A stretch of DNA of 64,000 nt. Origin: Roseitranquillus sp963749675 (GTDB lineage Bacteria; Pseudomonadota; Alphaproteobacteria; Rhodobacterales; Rhodobacteraceae). The notes below the pieces were generated by a model. The model searched no databases. It had not been told where the DNA came from and saw only the letters and a program-made list of their open reading frames with translations. Location of the stretch: the NCBI GenBank assembly GCA_963749675.1, contig CAVVNT010000001.1, positions 124,001-188,000 on the forward strand, written 5' to 3'. The position numbers were made by a program, and so were the translations under genes. Shown piece after piece: positions 35,595-43,329 of the stretch; the stretch's first letter is position 1, and each line of letters opens with the position of its first letter.

Positions 35595-35776
35595 TCGAGC
35601 TGACGGGTCTGCTCGGTCTGTTGATCTTCGTCTTCGATGTCTGGGCGGTCGTATCGGTCTTCGGGTCCGAAGCTTCGCTTTTGGGCAAGGTCATGTGGCT
35701 CCTGATCGTATTGCTGCTGCCACTCATCGGATTCCTGATCTGGTTGATTGCTGGGCCCGGCGGACAGCGCGCCTGA
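35591..35776 (+). CDS. PLDc_N-domain membrane peptide
   Basis: 61 residues; two transmembrane helices of the cardiolipin-synthase N-terminal (PLDc_N) type: ELTGLLGLLIFVFDVWAVVSVF and GKVMWLLIVLLLPLIGFLIWLIAGP. It is a stand-alone version lacking the catalytic PLD domains. Overlaps the DUF2945 gene by four bases, so same mRNA. Confidence 0.8.
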   Translation: MIELTGLLGLLIFVFDVWAVVSVFGSEASLLGKVMWLLIVLLLPLIGFLIWLIAGPGGQRA

Positions 35777-35818
35777 GCGAATGCCGCCACGACTCATGCG
35801 ACCTGTTGGTCGCTCCTC

Positions 35819-35843
35819 GGAACCTACGATCACGAGGTGTGTT
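35819..35843 (+). promoter_or_regulatory. Near-consensus EcfG-type promoter before topoisomerase IB
   Basis: GGAAC (35819-35823), 16 bases, TGTT (35840-35843); one mismatch in the -10 element. If used, transcription would start close to the GTG at 35852. Confidence 0.4.
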
Positions 35844-35851
35844 CTTGCGCG

Positions 35852-36877
35852 GTGGCCGATGCGAACAAACAGCCCGAGACGATTGCCCGCGTGGCCGGAA
35901 AAGAGATCCGGCTCGTCTATTTCCCAGATGACAGGCCCGGGATATCCCGCCGCCGTTGCGGGCGCGGGTTCACCTACATCGCGCCGGACGGCACCCGCAT
36001 TGACGATCCCGGAGAGCGCCGAAGGCTCCAGGCGCTTGGGGTGCCGCCGGCCTACGAGGATGTGTGGATCTGCCCAAGGCCGGACGGTCATCTTCAGGCG
36101 ACGGGGAAGGATGCGAGGCGGCGCAAGCAATACCGCTACCACCCCGACTGGACAGAGTGGCGCTCGCGCCGCAAGTTCGACCATCTGGTAGAATTTGGCG
36201 AGGCGCTTCCGCGGCTCCGCCGCCGCGTGTCGCGGGATCTGTCGGGCGAGGCAGGTGACCGCGAGTTTGCGCTTGCGGCGGTCGTGGCGCTCCTCGACCG
36301 GGCGGCGATCCGTATCGGTGATCCGGAGGCGGCGAGGACGAACGGAACTCACGGCGCCACCACGCTGGCGCGTCGTCACGTCAGTCTTTCGGAAGGCGAG
36401 ATCAACCTTTCCTATCGGGCGAAGGGCGGCCGTGTCGTGCGGCGTCGCCTGCGCGATCGGCGTCTGCATCAGGTCCTGAACGCCCTTGACGACCTGCCTG
36501 GGCGCGACCTGATCGGATGGACCGACGAAACCGGGGCGCCGCATGCGGTGTCCTCTGAAGCGGTGAACGCGTGGATCGCCGACGTGGTCGGAGAGGCGGA
36601 GGCTACGGCGAAGACTTTCCGGACGTGGGCAGGCAGCCTGGCGGCCTTCGAGGTCGCCGTCGCCCAAGATCGCCCGACCATCCGGGCGATGTCGGAGGCC
36701 GCAGCCGAGCGCCTGGCGAACACGCCTTCGATCGCGCGGGCAAGCTACATCCATCCCGACATCATCTCGTTGTCAGAGAAGAGCCTCGAGTTGCGCGAGG
36801 ACGAGGCCATTCCTTCGGGACTGAGGAAGCGGGAGGGTCAGCTCCTGAGTTATCTCAAGGGCCACCGTTCCGTGTGA
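35852..36877 (+). CDS. DNA topoisomerase IB (poxvirus/bacterial type)
   Basis: 341 residues from GTG 35852 (GTG 35837 also possible). Relaxes supercoils via a 3'-phosphotyrosine. N-terminal domain RGFTYIAPDG and PPAYEDVWICP; catalytic core GDPEAARTNGTHGATTLARRHV, AKGGRVVRRR, KTFRTWAGSLAA, and the active-site Tyr in NTPSIARASYIHPDII. Bacterial TopIB genes are patchily distributed and often sit with stress genes, as here. Compact length equals the family. Confidence 0.93.
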   Translation: MADANKQPETIARVAGKEIRLVYFPDDRPGISRRRCGRGFTYIAPDGTRIDDPGERRRLQALGVPPAYEDVWICPRPDGHLQATGKDARRRKQYRYHPDWTEWRSRRKFDHLVEFGEALPRLRRRVSRDLSGEAGDREFALAAVVALLDRAAIRIGDPEAARTNGTHGATTLARRHVSLSEGEINLSYRAKGGRVVRRRLRDRRLHQVLNALDDLPGRDLIGWTDETGAPHAVSSEAVNAWIADVVGEAEATAKTFRTWAGSLAAFEVAVAQDRPTIRAMSEAAAERLANTPSIARASYIHPDIISLSEKSLELREDEAIPSGLRKREGQLLSYLKGHRSV

Positions 36878-36915
36878 CATTGCGGTCACGCCGGGTGAAG
36901 TCCGTGCGGATAGGA

Positions 36916-36941
36916 GGAACCGCAGCTGGCGGCGGCCCGTT
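36916..36941 (+). promoter_or_regulatory. EcfG-type promoter before a small membrane protein gene
   Basis: GGAAC (36916-36920), 17 bases, CGTT (36938-36941). 26 bases before the ATG at 36968. Confidence 0.7.
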
Positions 36942-36967
36942 ACCTATTCCTGGCCAGCGGTGAGCGA

Positions 36968-37129
36968 ATGAAGCGTGCACTGACAACCCTTATGATGGCA
37001 ATCGTGCTGGCCTTCATCGGCTTGATGGGCGTTGTTGAGCCGCTCGCTTCGATCGTGCAACTCGCGTTCTTTTCCCTTCTGGTTGTGTTCGTCGTCCAGA
37101 TGGTACGCGTGCTCGTTCACTGTCGCTGA
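36968..37129 (+). CDS. 53-residue membrane peptide
   Basis: A short open frame starting MKRALTTLMMAIVLAF and ending MVRVLVHCR. Two hydrophobic helices separated by VVEPLASIV. It resembles DUF1328-type stress membrane peptides in size and layout, although I cannot prove homology. It lies right behind an EcfG-type promoter, which makes it likely to be a real stress-induced gene. Confidence 0.6.
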   Translation: MKRALTTLMMAIVLAFIGLMGVVEPLASIVQLAFFSLLVVFVVQMVRVLVHCR

Positions 37130-37156
37130 TTTTCGACCACGTCATCGGATCTTCGC

Positions 37157-37181
37157 GGAACCGGCAGCATGGAATGACGTT
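37157..37181 (+). promoter_or_regulatory. EcfG-type promoter upstream of the PLD gene or a small RNA
   Basis: GGAAC (37157-37161), 16 bases, CGTT (37178-37181). The next recognisable start codon is 250 bases away, so this drives either a long-leader mRNA for the PLD gene or a non-coding RNA. Confidence 0.7.
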
Positions 37182-37187
37182 CCGTCG

Positions 37188-37433
37188 GCAAGAGTGGTAC
37201 GAGTAGATTGAGGGGTTCGCGGGCCAGTCAGTCTTTCGGCCGCCTCTCGAAAGGGGTGAAGACCGCCGGAAGCAAACGGTGTCCGCCGGGAACCAAGACT
37301 GGTCAAACACACGGGCTGACCGCAGCGCATCACGAGATAGAAGCTTGTTAGCGAGTGTTTTTGTGTCATCTGGAGGCCTCGCCGGAAATGGCGGGGCCTC
37401 GTCTCGTCGGGAGCGAAGGACGTTGAAGAGCGA
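37188..37433 (+). ncRNA. Candidate small RNA or structured leader before the PLD gene
   Basis: 246 bases with no convincing open frame between an EcfG-type promoter and the PLD start. Near its end a hairpin is formed by GAGGCCTCGCC (37373-37383), loop GGAAAT, GGCGGGGCCTC (37390-37400): 11 pairs with one G-U. No U-tract follows, so the transcript might instead continue into the PLD gene with the hairpin in its leader. Confidence 0.35.
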
Positions 37434-39020
37434 ATGAACAGGGCTTTCGACGGGCTTGACCGCTCCCTTCCCGAGGATCTGCAGGCGAGCCCGCCCCGCC
37501 CGATCTTTTGCCTGACGGCCGCCGAGGCCTATCCGATACTCGAGCGATGGTTCCTGGACGCGAGGAGCGAGATTGTCGCGAGCTATCGGATCTTCGACCC
37601 TTCCACGCGCCTGAATTCTCCGGAAGCACGGCGGATCGGGGAGGATTGGTTCGACCTCATCGTGCATACGCTGCGTCGCGGGGTCACGATCATCATCTAT
37701 GTCTCGGACTTCGATCCGATCGCCGCGCACGAACTGCACCGAACGACGTGGTGCAGCATCCAGATGCTCATCGCCGCAGCGGAGGCCGCCGGTCCGGAGT
37801 CGGCCCCCCTGCACGTCGTCTCGGCGGTGCATCCGTCCTGCGTGGGCGTCCTTCCACGGATCATCCTGCTACCGGCGGTCGCGAAGAGGCTTTGGCAGAG
37901 GTGCCGGGAGCTCAACCGGATGTCGCGGATCGAACGCGAGGGTGCGTTGCGCAACATGCCGGGGCTCGCGCGGTACCTCTCGGTCGGTGAAGGCGGGGTG
38001 CGCCCGCGCCTCATCCTGCCGCAGCTGCTCCCCGGAACACACCACCAGAAGGTGGCAACCTTCGACGGCTCGCGGCTCGCCCTCGGAGGGCTCGATCTCA
38101 ACGAGAGGCGGTGGGACACACTGCGACACGATCAACCGGCCGGGGACACCTGGCACGACGTTCAGGTCTTCATCGAGGATTCCAGCCGGGCGGAGGCGGC
38201 GGCCCGTCATATCCTTACGCTCCAGCGAACGACTGGCGGCATGGTCCCTCCCGCCGCGACACCCGGTCTGATCCGCACGCTATCGCGACGCCGAAAGCGG
38301 AACTTTGCCCGGCTTTCGCCCAAGACCATCGTCAACGAGATCTCGCGCACGCACCGCTATCGCATCGCGGAGGCGCGGCGCCTGATCTACCTGGAAACGC
38401 AGTTCTTCCGCGACCTGCGCACGGCAACGCGGCTGGCGCGCGCGGGACGGGAGAAGCCTGAGCTGGAGCTTCTGCTCGTTCTGCCGGCCGCGCCAGAGGA
38501 CGTGGCCTTCGACGGCAACCGCAGCGCAGACGCGCGCCTGGGGGAATTCCTTCAGTCCCGCTGCGTGAGGATCCTCCGGCGAGGCTTTGGATCCCGCGTC
38601 CTGATCGTGGCCCCGGCGCAGCCGAGGGCAACGCGAAGGACTGGCCGCAGCACCTTGTGGGGCGCGCCCATTGTCTATGTCCATGCCAAGGTGTCGATAT
38701 TCGACGACAGCGCGGCGATCGTTTCGTCGGCGAACCTGAACGGCCGCAGCCTCTACTGGGACACCGAACTCGGAACCGAGTTCACTGTGCGCGAGGAGGT
38801 CGAGGAACTACGGCGCCGCTGCTTCGAGCACTGGCTGCCTGACCGGGTGGGGCCGCATTTCTTCGATCCGCAGACGGCCCTCGCCTCATGGCGCCGGCTT
38901 GCGGTGGAGAACCTGCGACGCGATCCGGAGCGCCGGAACGGCTTTGTCCTGCCCTACGATCCCACACCGGGCGAGCGGTTCGGCCGCGACTTGCCCGCCG
39001 TTCCAAACGAGATGGTCTGA
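37434..39020 (+). CDS. Phospholipase D family protein
   Basis: 528 residues, no signal peptide. Two HKD-type motifs: HHQKVATFDGSRLALGG (about residue 204) and VHAKVSIFDDSAAIVSSANLNGRS (about residue 420), so both half-sites for the phosphatidyltransferase/hydrolase reaction are present. Hydrolyses or transfers phosphodiester head groups; substrate unknown. It is transcribed behind an EcfG-type promoter. Its 3' end overlaps the convergent AI-2E family gene by 67 bases. Confidence 0.9.
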   Translation: MNRAFDGLDRSLPEDLQASPPRPIFCLTAAEAYPILERWFLDARSEIVASYRIFDPSTRLNSPEARRIGEDWFDLIVHTLRRGVTIIIYVSDFDPIAAHELHRTTWCSIQMLIAAAEAAGPESAPLHVVSAVHPSCVGVLPRIILLPAVAKRLWQRCRELNRMSRIEREGALRNMPGLARYLSVGEGGVRPRLILPQLLPGTHHQKVATFDGSRLALGGLDLNERRWDTLRHDQPAGDTWHDVQVFIEDSSRAEAAARHILTLQRTTGGMVPPAATPGLIRTLSRRRKRNFARLSPKTIVNEISRTHRYRIAEARRLIYLETQFFRDLRTATRLARAGREKPELELLLVLPAAPEDVAFDGNRSADARLGEFLQSRCVRILRRGFGSRVLIVAPAQPRATRRTGRSTLWGAPIVYVHAKVSIFDDSAAIVSSANLNGRSLYWDTELGTEFTVREEVEELRRRCFEHWLPDRVGPHFFDPQTALASWRRLAVENLRRDPERRNGFVLPYDPTPGERFGRDLPAVPNEMV

Positions 39021-40042
39021 GAGACACCGAACCCCGCGACCATTGCCAGGCCATAGAGCAGGATGGGGATCGCGATGATCCCGCCGAGAGGTCCCCAGAG
39101 CCAGAGCCAGAAGATGAGCGAGAGGAAGACGAGCAGCGGGTTCACCTGCATGTTCTTGCCCACGAGTGTCGGCGTGACGAAATTTCCCTCCACCGCGTTG
39201 ATGCAGATGTAGAGGATCGCGGGCAGCACGCCCGCCGCTCCATCGAAGGTCAGCAACCCGCCAAGGAGCGCCGAGAAGGCGAACACTGCCGGCCCGATGT
39301 AGAGGATGTAGTTCAGCGCGGCGGCGACGAAGCCCCACACGTACGGCCCCGGCATGCCTAGGGCATGGAACACGACGCCAACCACAAGTCCCAGCGAGCC
39401 ATTGATGATCGTGATGGTCAGGAAGTAGCGGGCCACCAGCCGCTCGGCTTCCTTCAGCGTGTGCCGGGTCGCGCCGTCGGACGAGCCGTCGCGGCGGCGC
39501 GCGGCCCACTCATAGATCTCATGGCGCGACAGCAGAAAGAAAAAGAACGCGCCGATCACGATGAGGAGTTGTGCCACGAGGCTCGGCGCCAGCGTCAGGG
39601 CGTCGAAGGCACCGGGCACCCGCACCTGTTCCTTTTCAGGCTGGCTGGCGCCGGCTGCTGCTGCATCCTCGTTGATCGCCTCCGAGACCTCCTCGCTGAC
39701 GCTGTCGATGCCGCGGATAAGGTCCTGCATCCCGTCGAGAAGAACGCTGAGCTCGGTCATGATCTCCGGTGCCCGACGTACGGCAATGGTGATCTTCGGC
39801 TCGATGAACAGCACGGCCGACGTCAGCATGACCGCCGCTATGACGATCGATATCAGCGCGCTGAAGACGCGGTGAATGCCGATCCTCTTGTCGACGAAGT
39901 CCGAAAACGGGGAGAGGACGACCCCCAGCACAAGACCGAAGGTCAGCGGCGCGAAGACGCTGGCACCGGCGCGCAGTGCCGCGCCTGCGGCGACGAACGC
40001 GATGACGATGATCGCCCACCGCGATGCCCGGTCCAGATTCAT
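38954..40042 (-). CDS. AI-2E family transporter (PerM-like)
   Basis: 362 residues with about eight transmembrane helices; PF01594-type: LTFGLVLGVVLSPFSDFVDKRIG near the N-terminus, LGLVVGVVFHALGMPGPYVWG and the conserved ILYIGP, NFVTPTLVGKNMQVNPLLVF and FWLWLWGPLGGIIAIP. The family includes AI-2 exporter TqsA and Na+/H+ antiporters; substrate here unknown. An insertion of about 55 residues (polar, SEEVSEAINEDAAAAGAS) lies between helices 3 and 4, as is usual. ATG 40042 is 26 bases after a minus-strand EcfG-type promoter. Confidence 0.9.
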   Translation of the reverse strand: MNLDRASRWAIIVIAFVAAGAALRAGASVFAPLTFGLVLGVVLSPFSDFVDKRIGIHRVFSALISIVIAAVMLTSAVLFIEPKITIAVRRAPEIMTELSVLLDGMQDLIRGIDSVSEEVSEAINEDAAAAGASQPEKEQVRVPGAFDALTLAPSLVAQLLIVIGAFFFFLLSRHEIYEWAARRRDGSSDGATRHTLKEAERLVARYFLTITIINGSLGLVVGVVFHALGMPGPYVWGFVAAALNYILYIGPAVFAFSALLGGLLTFDGAAGVLPAILYICINAVEGNFVTPTLVGKNMQVNPLLVFLSLIFWLWLWGPLGGIIAIPILLYGLAMVAGFGVSQTISFGTAGKSRPNRSPGVGS

Positions 40043-40067
40043 CCATATTCCCCAATGCCGCCAGCGC

Positions 40068-40093
40068 AACGCTGAATCCATCCCGGCGGTTCC
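40068..40093 (-). promoter_or_regulatory. EcfG-type promoter of the AI-2E family gene
   Basis: On the minus strand GGAAC (40093-40089), 17 bases, CGTT (40071-40068). The spacing to the start codon (40042) is 25 bases. Confidence 0.75.
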
Positions 40094-40101
40094 GCAAGGG
40101 G

Positions 40102-40126
40102 GGAACCTGCGCAAGGGGACCGCGTT
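40102..40126 (+). promoter_or_regulatory. EcfG-type promoter of the amidoligase gene
   Basis: GGAAC (40102-40106), 16 bases, CGTT (40123-40126). Only 8 bases separate its -35 element from the -35 element of the divergent promoter. The ATG at 40135 is 8 bases after CGTT, so the message would be almost leaderless. Confidence 0.7.
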
Positions 40127-40134
40127 GCTTGGCC

Positions 40135-41085
40135 ATGACGCGTCTGAGCGAGGCGATCCCGCGCGACCGGTTCCTGGACCTGCCGCGCCCCGACGCGGTT
40201 TCCGGCGTCCCACGGCGCGTCGGCGTCGAGATCGAGATGGCCGGCTTGACGGAGCGTCAGGTCGCCGCCGTGGTGACCGAGGCCATCGGCGGAACCCTCG
40301 TGGAGGAATCGTCCTACGAGGTCGCCGTTCAGGGCTCCGAGCTTGGCGAGCTGAAGTGCTATCTCGATACCAAGTACCGAAAAGGCAAGCAGCACGCGCT
40401 GTCGCGGCTGGGGCTCGAGCTTGGCCGCGAGGTCATTCCCGTCGAACTCGTCACCGAGCCGCTGGCGCCGGCCTCCCTGCCGAAGCTCGAGGCGCTTCGC
40501 GAGACGTTGCTGCGCGCCGGCGCGATCGGCAGCCGCGACGGGCCCCTCCTCAGCTTCGGGCTGCACCTCAACGTCGAGGTGGCGGGCAACGACCCGGCGG
40601 ACTGGCGCCCGGTGTTGACGGCATTCGCGCTGCTCGAGGATTGGCTGCGCTTCTCCGATCCGATCGACGGCTCGCGCCGGCTGCTACCGTTCGTCAACTC
40701 CTATCCGCGGGCGTTCGTCCGGGCATTGCTGGAACTCGAGCAGGACGCTTCGCGTGACGAGATCATCGACCTCTACCTGCGGGAGACACCGACGCGGAAC
40801 CGCTCCCTCGACATGCTGCCGTTCTTTGCGCACCTCGATCCGGCGCTGTCTTCGAGGACGCCCGTCGATCTGGGAAGCGTCTCGGCGCGCCCGACCTACC
40901 ATTACCGCCTGCCGGACAGTCGCATCGACGAGCCGGCGTGGCGCATCGCATACGAGTGGAACCGTTGGGTCCTGGTCGAGCGGGCAGCGCAAGATGGTGC
41001 GCTGCTCTGCGAACTTGCGCGCCGCTGGGCCTCCGCGAGGGTGCTCCTCCGGCATGAGTGGTGCGCCGAGGTGGAAAGATCCTGA
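40135..41085 (+). CDS. Amidoligase enzyme
   Basis: 316 residues, ATP-grasp/glutamine-synthetase-like amidoligase (PF12224 type). N-terminal RRVGVEIEMAGLTERQ with the ExE metal motif, then SSYEVAVQGSELGELKCYLD, VELVTEPL and SFGLHLNVEV (conserved Glu/His). Such enzymes form amide bonds between carboxylates and amines or peptides. Followed after 28 bases by a class I amidotransferase that may hydrolyse or reverse the bond, a known pairing in amidoligase systems. EcfG-type promoter immediately upstream. The substrate cannot be told from sequence. Confidence 0.82.
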   Translation: MTRLSEAIPRDRFLDLPRPDAVSGVPRRVGVEIEMAGLTERQVAAVVTEAIGGTLVEESSYEVAVQGSELGELKCYLDTKYRKGKQHALSRLGLELGREVIPVELVTEPLAPASLPKLEALRETLLRAGAIGSRDGPLLSFGLHLNVEVAGNDPADWRPVLTAFALLEDWLRFSDPIDGSRRLLPFVNSYPRAFVRALLELEQDASRDEIIDLYLRETPTRNRSLDMLPFFAHLDPALSSRTPVDLGSVSARPTYHYRLPDSRIDEPAWRIAYEWNRWVLVERAAQDGALLCELARRWASARVLLRHEWCAEVERS

Positions 41086-41113
41086 CGGACGCCGGCGTCG
41101 GCCGAGCCGCCGC

Positions 41114-41857
41114 GTGATCCGAGCACGGATCGGGGTCACGACGTCCGTGCGTTCCGGCTGGCGCATCTTTCCGCTCGTCGCGCTCAATGTTTGGCTCGCA
41201 GGCGGCCGGGCGGTGCGCTGGAACACGCTCCGCGACGCCGCCATCGACGACGTGGACGGCATCATCATCGGCGGCGGCGACGACATCTCCCCAGACCTCT
41301 ACGGCGGCCGCCTGATCACGTCCGCACGCCTCGACCCCGACCGAGACGCCCTGGAGCGACGGCTGGTCGAGGAGGCCTTCGAGCGCGGCAAGCCGGTGCT
41401 GGGCATCTGCCGCGGCAGCCAGATGATCAACGTCGCGCTGGGCGGCGACCTCGAGCAGGACGCCTATGGGGTCTACACGGCGTCCGAGCGCTACTGGACG
41501 ATCCTGCCGCGCAAGACCGTCAACCTCGAGCCTGACACCCGGCTGATCCGCCTTACCGGCAGCCTGCCGATGAAGGTCAACGCACTCCACAGCCAGGCGG
41601 TCTGCCGGCTCGGCCGTGGCCTCGTCGTGGCGGCGCGGGATGGGGGCGGCATGATCCAAGCGATCGAGCGCGTGCGCGACCCGTTCGCCCTCGGCGTGCA
41701 GTGGCACCCGGAGCACCTGTTCTACGCCAGACGCCAGCGCGCTATCTTCGCGGCGCTCGTGGCGGCCGCCCGCGCGGGAGCGGCACGAGAAAGCCAAATT
41801 GACGCCGTCTCGGGCGAAGCCAGGCGCATCGAGGCGGGTAAGCCGCTTCTCGGCTAG
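41114..41857 (+). CDS. Class I glutamine amidotransferase / gamma-glutamyl peptidase (PuuD-like)
   Basis: 247 residues from GTG 41114. Peptidase C26 fold: IIIGGGDDISPDLYGG, nucleophile Cys 99 in GICRGSQMINVALGG, and catalytic His/Glu in GVQWHPEHLFY. PuuD-type enzymes cleave gamma-glutamyl amides. Located 28 bases after the amidoligase, so they probably act on the same compound. Alternative start codons between 41085 and 41114 are lacking. Confidence 0.87.
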   Translation: MIRARIGVTTSVRSGWRIFPLVALNVWLAGGRAVRWNTLRDAAIDDVDGIIIGGGDDISPDLYGGRLITSARLDPDRDALERRLVEEAFERGKPVLGICRGSQMINVALGGDLEQDAYGVYTASERYWTILPRKTVNLEPDTRLIRLTGSLPMKVNALHSQAVCRLGRGLVVAARDGGGMIQAIERVRDPFALGVQWHPEHLFYARRQRAIFAALVAAARAGAARESQIDAVSGEARRIEAGKPLLG

Positions 41858-41860
41858 AGC

Positions 41861-42511
41861 TCAGGCGCCTTCGCGTTCCCGCAGGGCCTCGATGACGCGG
41901 ACATAATTCTCCACGCCTTGGGCGCCGCTGAGCAGGTGGTTCTCGTGGAAGACCATGGCCGGCACGCCGGTGATCCCGCGCGAGGTCCAGTACTGCTCGT
42001 GCGCCCTGACGGCCCGGGCGATGTCTTCGGAAGCTAGCGCGGCCTCGGCTTCGCCACGGTCGAGCCCGACCTCTTCCGCGACGTCGAGCAGAACGTCGGC
42101 CTCGTCGATGGCGCGGCGCTCGCTGAAGAACGCGCGGAGCAGCGCGATCTTGGCGTCGTGCGCATGTCCGCCGTCGCGCGCTCGATGGATCAGGCGGTGC
42201 GCGCGGAAGGAATTGTAGGTGCGCATGTCGTCGGCGTAGTCGAACCTGAAACCGACCTCGGCGCCGAGCGCGGTGATCCGTTCCCGCGCGGCGCGGCACT
42301 GCTCACAACTCATGCCGTATTTCCGAGCGAGATAATCGATGTAGTTCTCGCCGCCCTGGGCCATGTCGGGGTGCAGTTCGAACGGGTGCCAACGGATGTC
42401 GGCCTCGACACCCGTCTGCTCGAGCGCGAGGGCGAGTTGATGGTAGCCCACCGCGCACCAGGGGCATACCACGTCCGAGACGATGTCCACGCGCAGGACT
42501 TTGTACGCCAC
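41861..42511 (-). CDS. DsbA family oxidoreductase, FrnE-like
   Basis: 216 residues from GTG 42511, which follows AAGGAGGG. Thioredoxin fold with helical insert: DIVSDVVCPWCAVGYHQLALAL has the CPWC active site, and GITGVPAMVFH the cis-Pro. A second CxxC (SCEQCR) is seen at about residue 91, as in Deinococcus FrnE, which is a cytoplasmic oxidative-stress disulfide isomerase. Cytoplasmic (no signal). Stop is 4 bases from the end of the convergent amidotransferase gene. Confidence 0.9.
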   Translation of the reverse strand: MAYKVLRVDIVSDVVCPWCAVGYHQLALALEQTGVEADIRWHPFELHPDMAQGGENYIDYLARKYGMSCEQCRAARERITALGAEVGFRFDYADDMRTYNSFRAHRLIHRARDGGHAHDAKIALLRAFFSERRAIDEADVLLDVAEEVGLDRGEAEAALASEDIARAVRAHEQYWTSRGITGVPAMVFHENHLLSGAQGVENYVRVIEALREREGA

Positions 42512-42609
42512 GTCGCCCTCCTTGGCTCGTGCGGGCAATCTAGGCGCTGCAGACACGCTGCGACAGGCTCAGGCCTCTCATCCCTCTGCGCGCGAAGACG
42601 CGGCGCGCT

Positions 42610-43275
42610 CTATGCAGTGGGACGTTCGGCTTCGACCTTCGGCAGGACATCGAAGGCCGCACGGTCGAGGTTCAGAACGGTATGGGCGCCCTCATCCGAC
42701 ATGTGACGCAGCCGGTCGTAGGGAATGCGCCGGCCGCCAACAATGAAATCGGTGATCGTGAAAGCGACCGGGGCCACCACGAAGTCTTCGAGGCGGCCGA
42801 GCGAACCGTCCGCGCCGAAGACCTCGGCACCCATGCGGTGCGTGGCCCTCTCCAGCCGGTCGACGCGCGGGTCGGCGCTGTGGTGCGGCGGCTCCGGCGG
42901 TTCCGTGGAATCCTCGGCCTCGATCATCGCGGCGTAGAACATCAGGGGCGACGCGGTTCCCCCGAACGGACCGATCAGGATCGGCGGCCAGGCCTCGAGC
43001 GGCACCGGCACGTGGTGCGGGTGCGCCTCGCCAGAATCCCAGCCGGGCGCCGCGCGGATCTCGTCCTCCGGCAGCCAGACCTTCCAGTCGCCCTCGCTCA
43101 GGGGGGAGAAACGCCCGATCGAGACCAGCGTGTCGTTGTGGTCGAACGCGTCGCCGGTATGCAGGGCGACGAAGCGGATCTGGCCGGTCTTCTCGCGAAA
43201 GAAGACCTCCGTCACAGGAAAGCGGTGCGCGTCCGTCACGGCGGCTCGCTTCATCAGGTCGGTCATCGTCAGCAT
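42610..43275 (-). CDS. PRC-barrel domain protein
   Basis: 221 residues from ATG 43275. Two PRC-barrel-like repeats: HRFPVTEVFFREKTGQIRFVALHTG (about residues 18-45) and GAEVFGADGSLGRLEDFVVAPVAFTITDFIVGGRRIPYDRL (about residues 150-190). The middle is Pro/His/Glu-rich. PRC-barrel proteins of this size are common in stress regulons; function unknown. A near-consensus EcfG-type promoter lies upstream. Confidence 0.78.
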   Translation of the reverse strand: MLTMTDLMKRAAVTDAHRFPVTEVFFREKTGQIRFVALHTGDAFDHNDTLVSIGRFSPLSEGDWKVWLPEDEIRAAPGWDSGEAHPHHVPVPLEAWPPILIGPFGGTASPLMFYAAMIEAEDSTEPPEPPHHSADPRVDRLERATHRMGAEVFGADGSLGRLEDFVVAPVAFTITDFIVGGRRIPYDRLRHMSDEGAHTVLNLDRAAFDVLPKVEAERPTA

Positions 43276-43295
43276 GGGTGTCCTCTCACTTCCCG

Positions 43296-43321
43296 AACCC
43301 CGCGATGGAGACCGCGGTTCC
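43296..43321 (-). promoter_or_regulatory. Near-consensus EcfG-type promoter of the PRC-barrel gene
   Basis: Minus strand GGAAC (43321-43317), 17 bases, GGTT (43299-43296). One mismatch in the -10 element; 20 bases before the start codon. Confidence 0.45.
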
Positions 43322-43329
43322 GCGCCGCA

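Noticed and set aside
37142..37369. 75-codon minus-strand frame before the PLD gene
   Set aside because: No ribosome site, unremarkable composition, and it lies opposite a stress promoter and hairpin on the plus strand.
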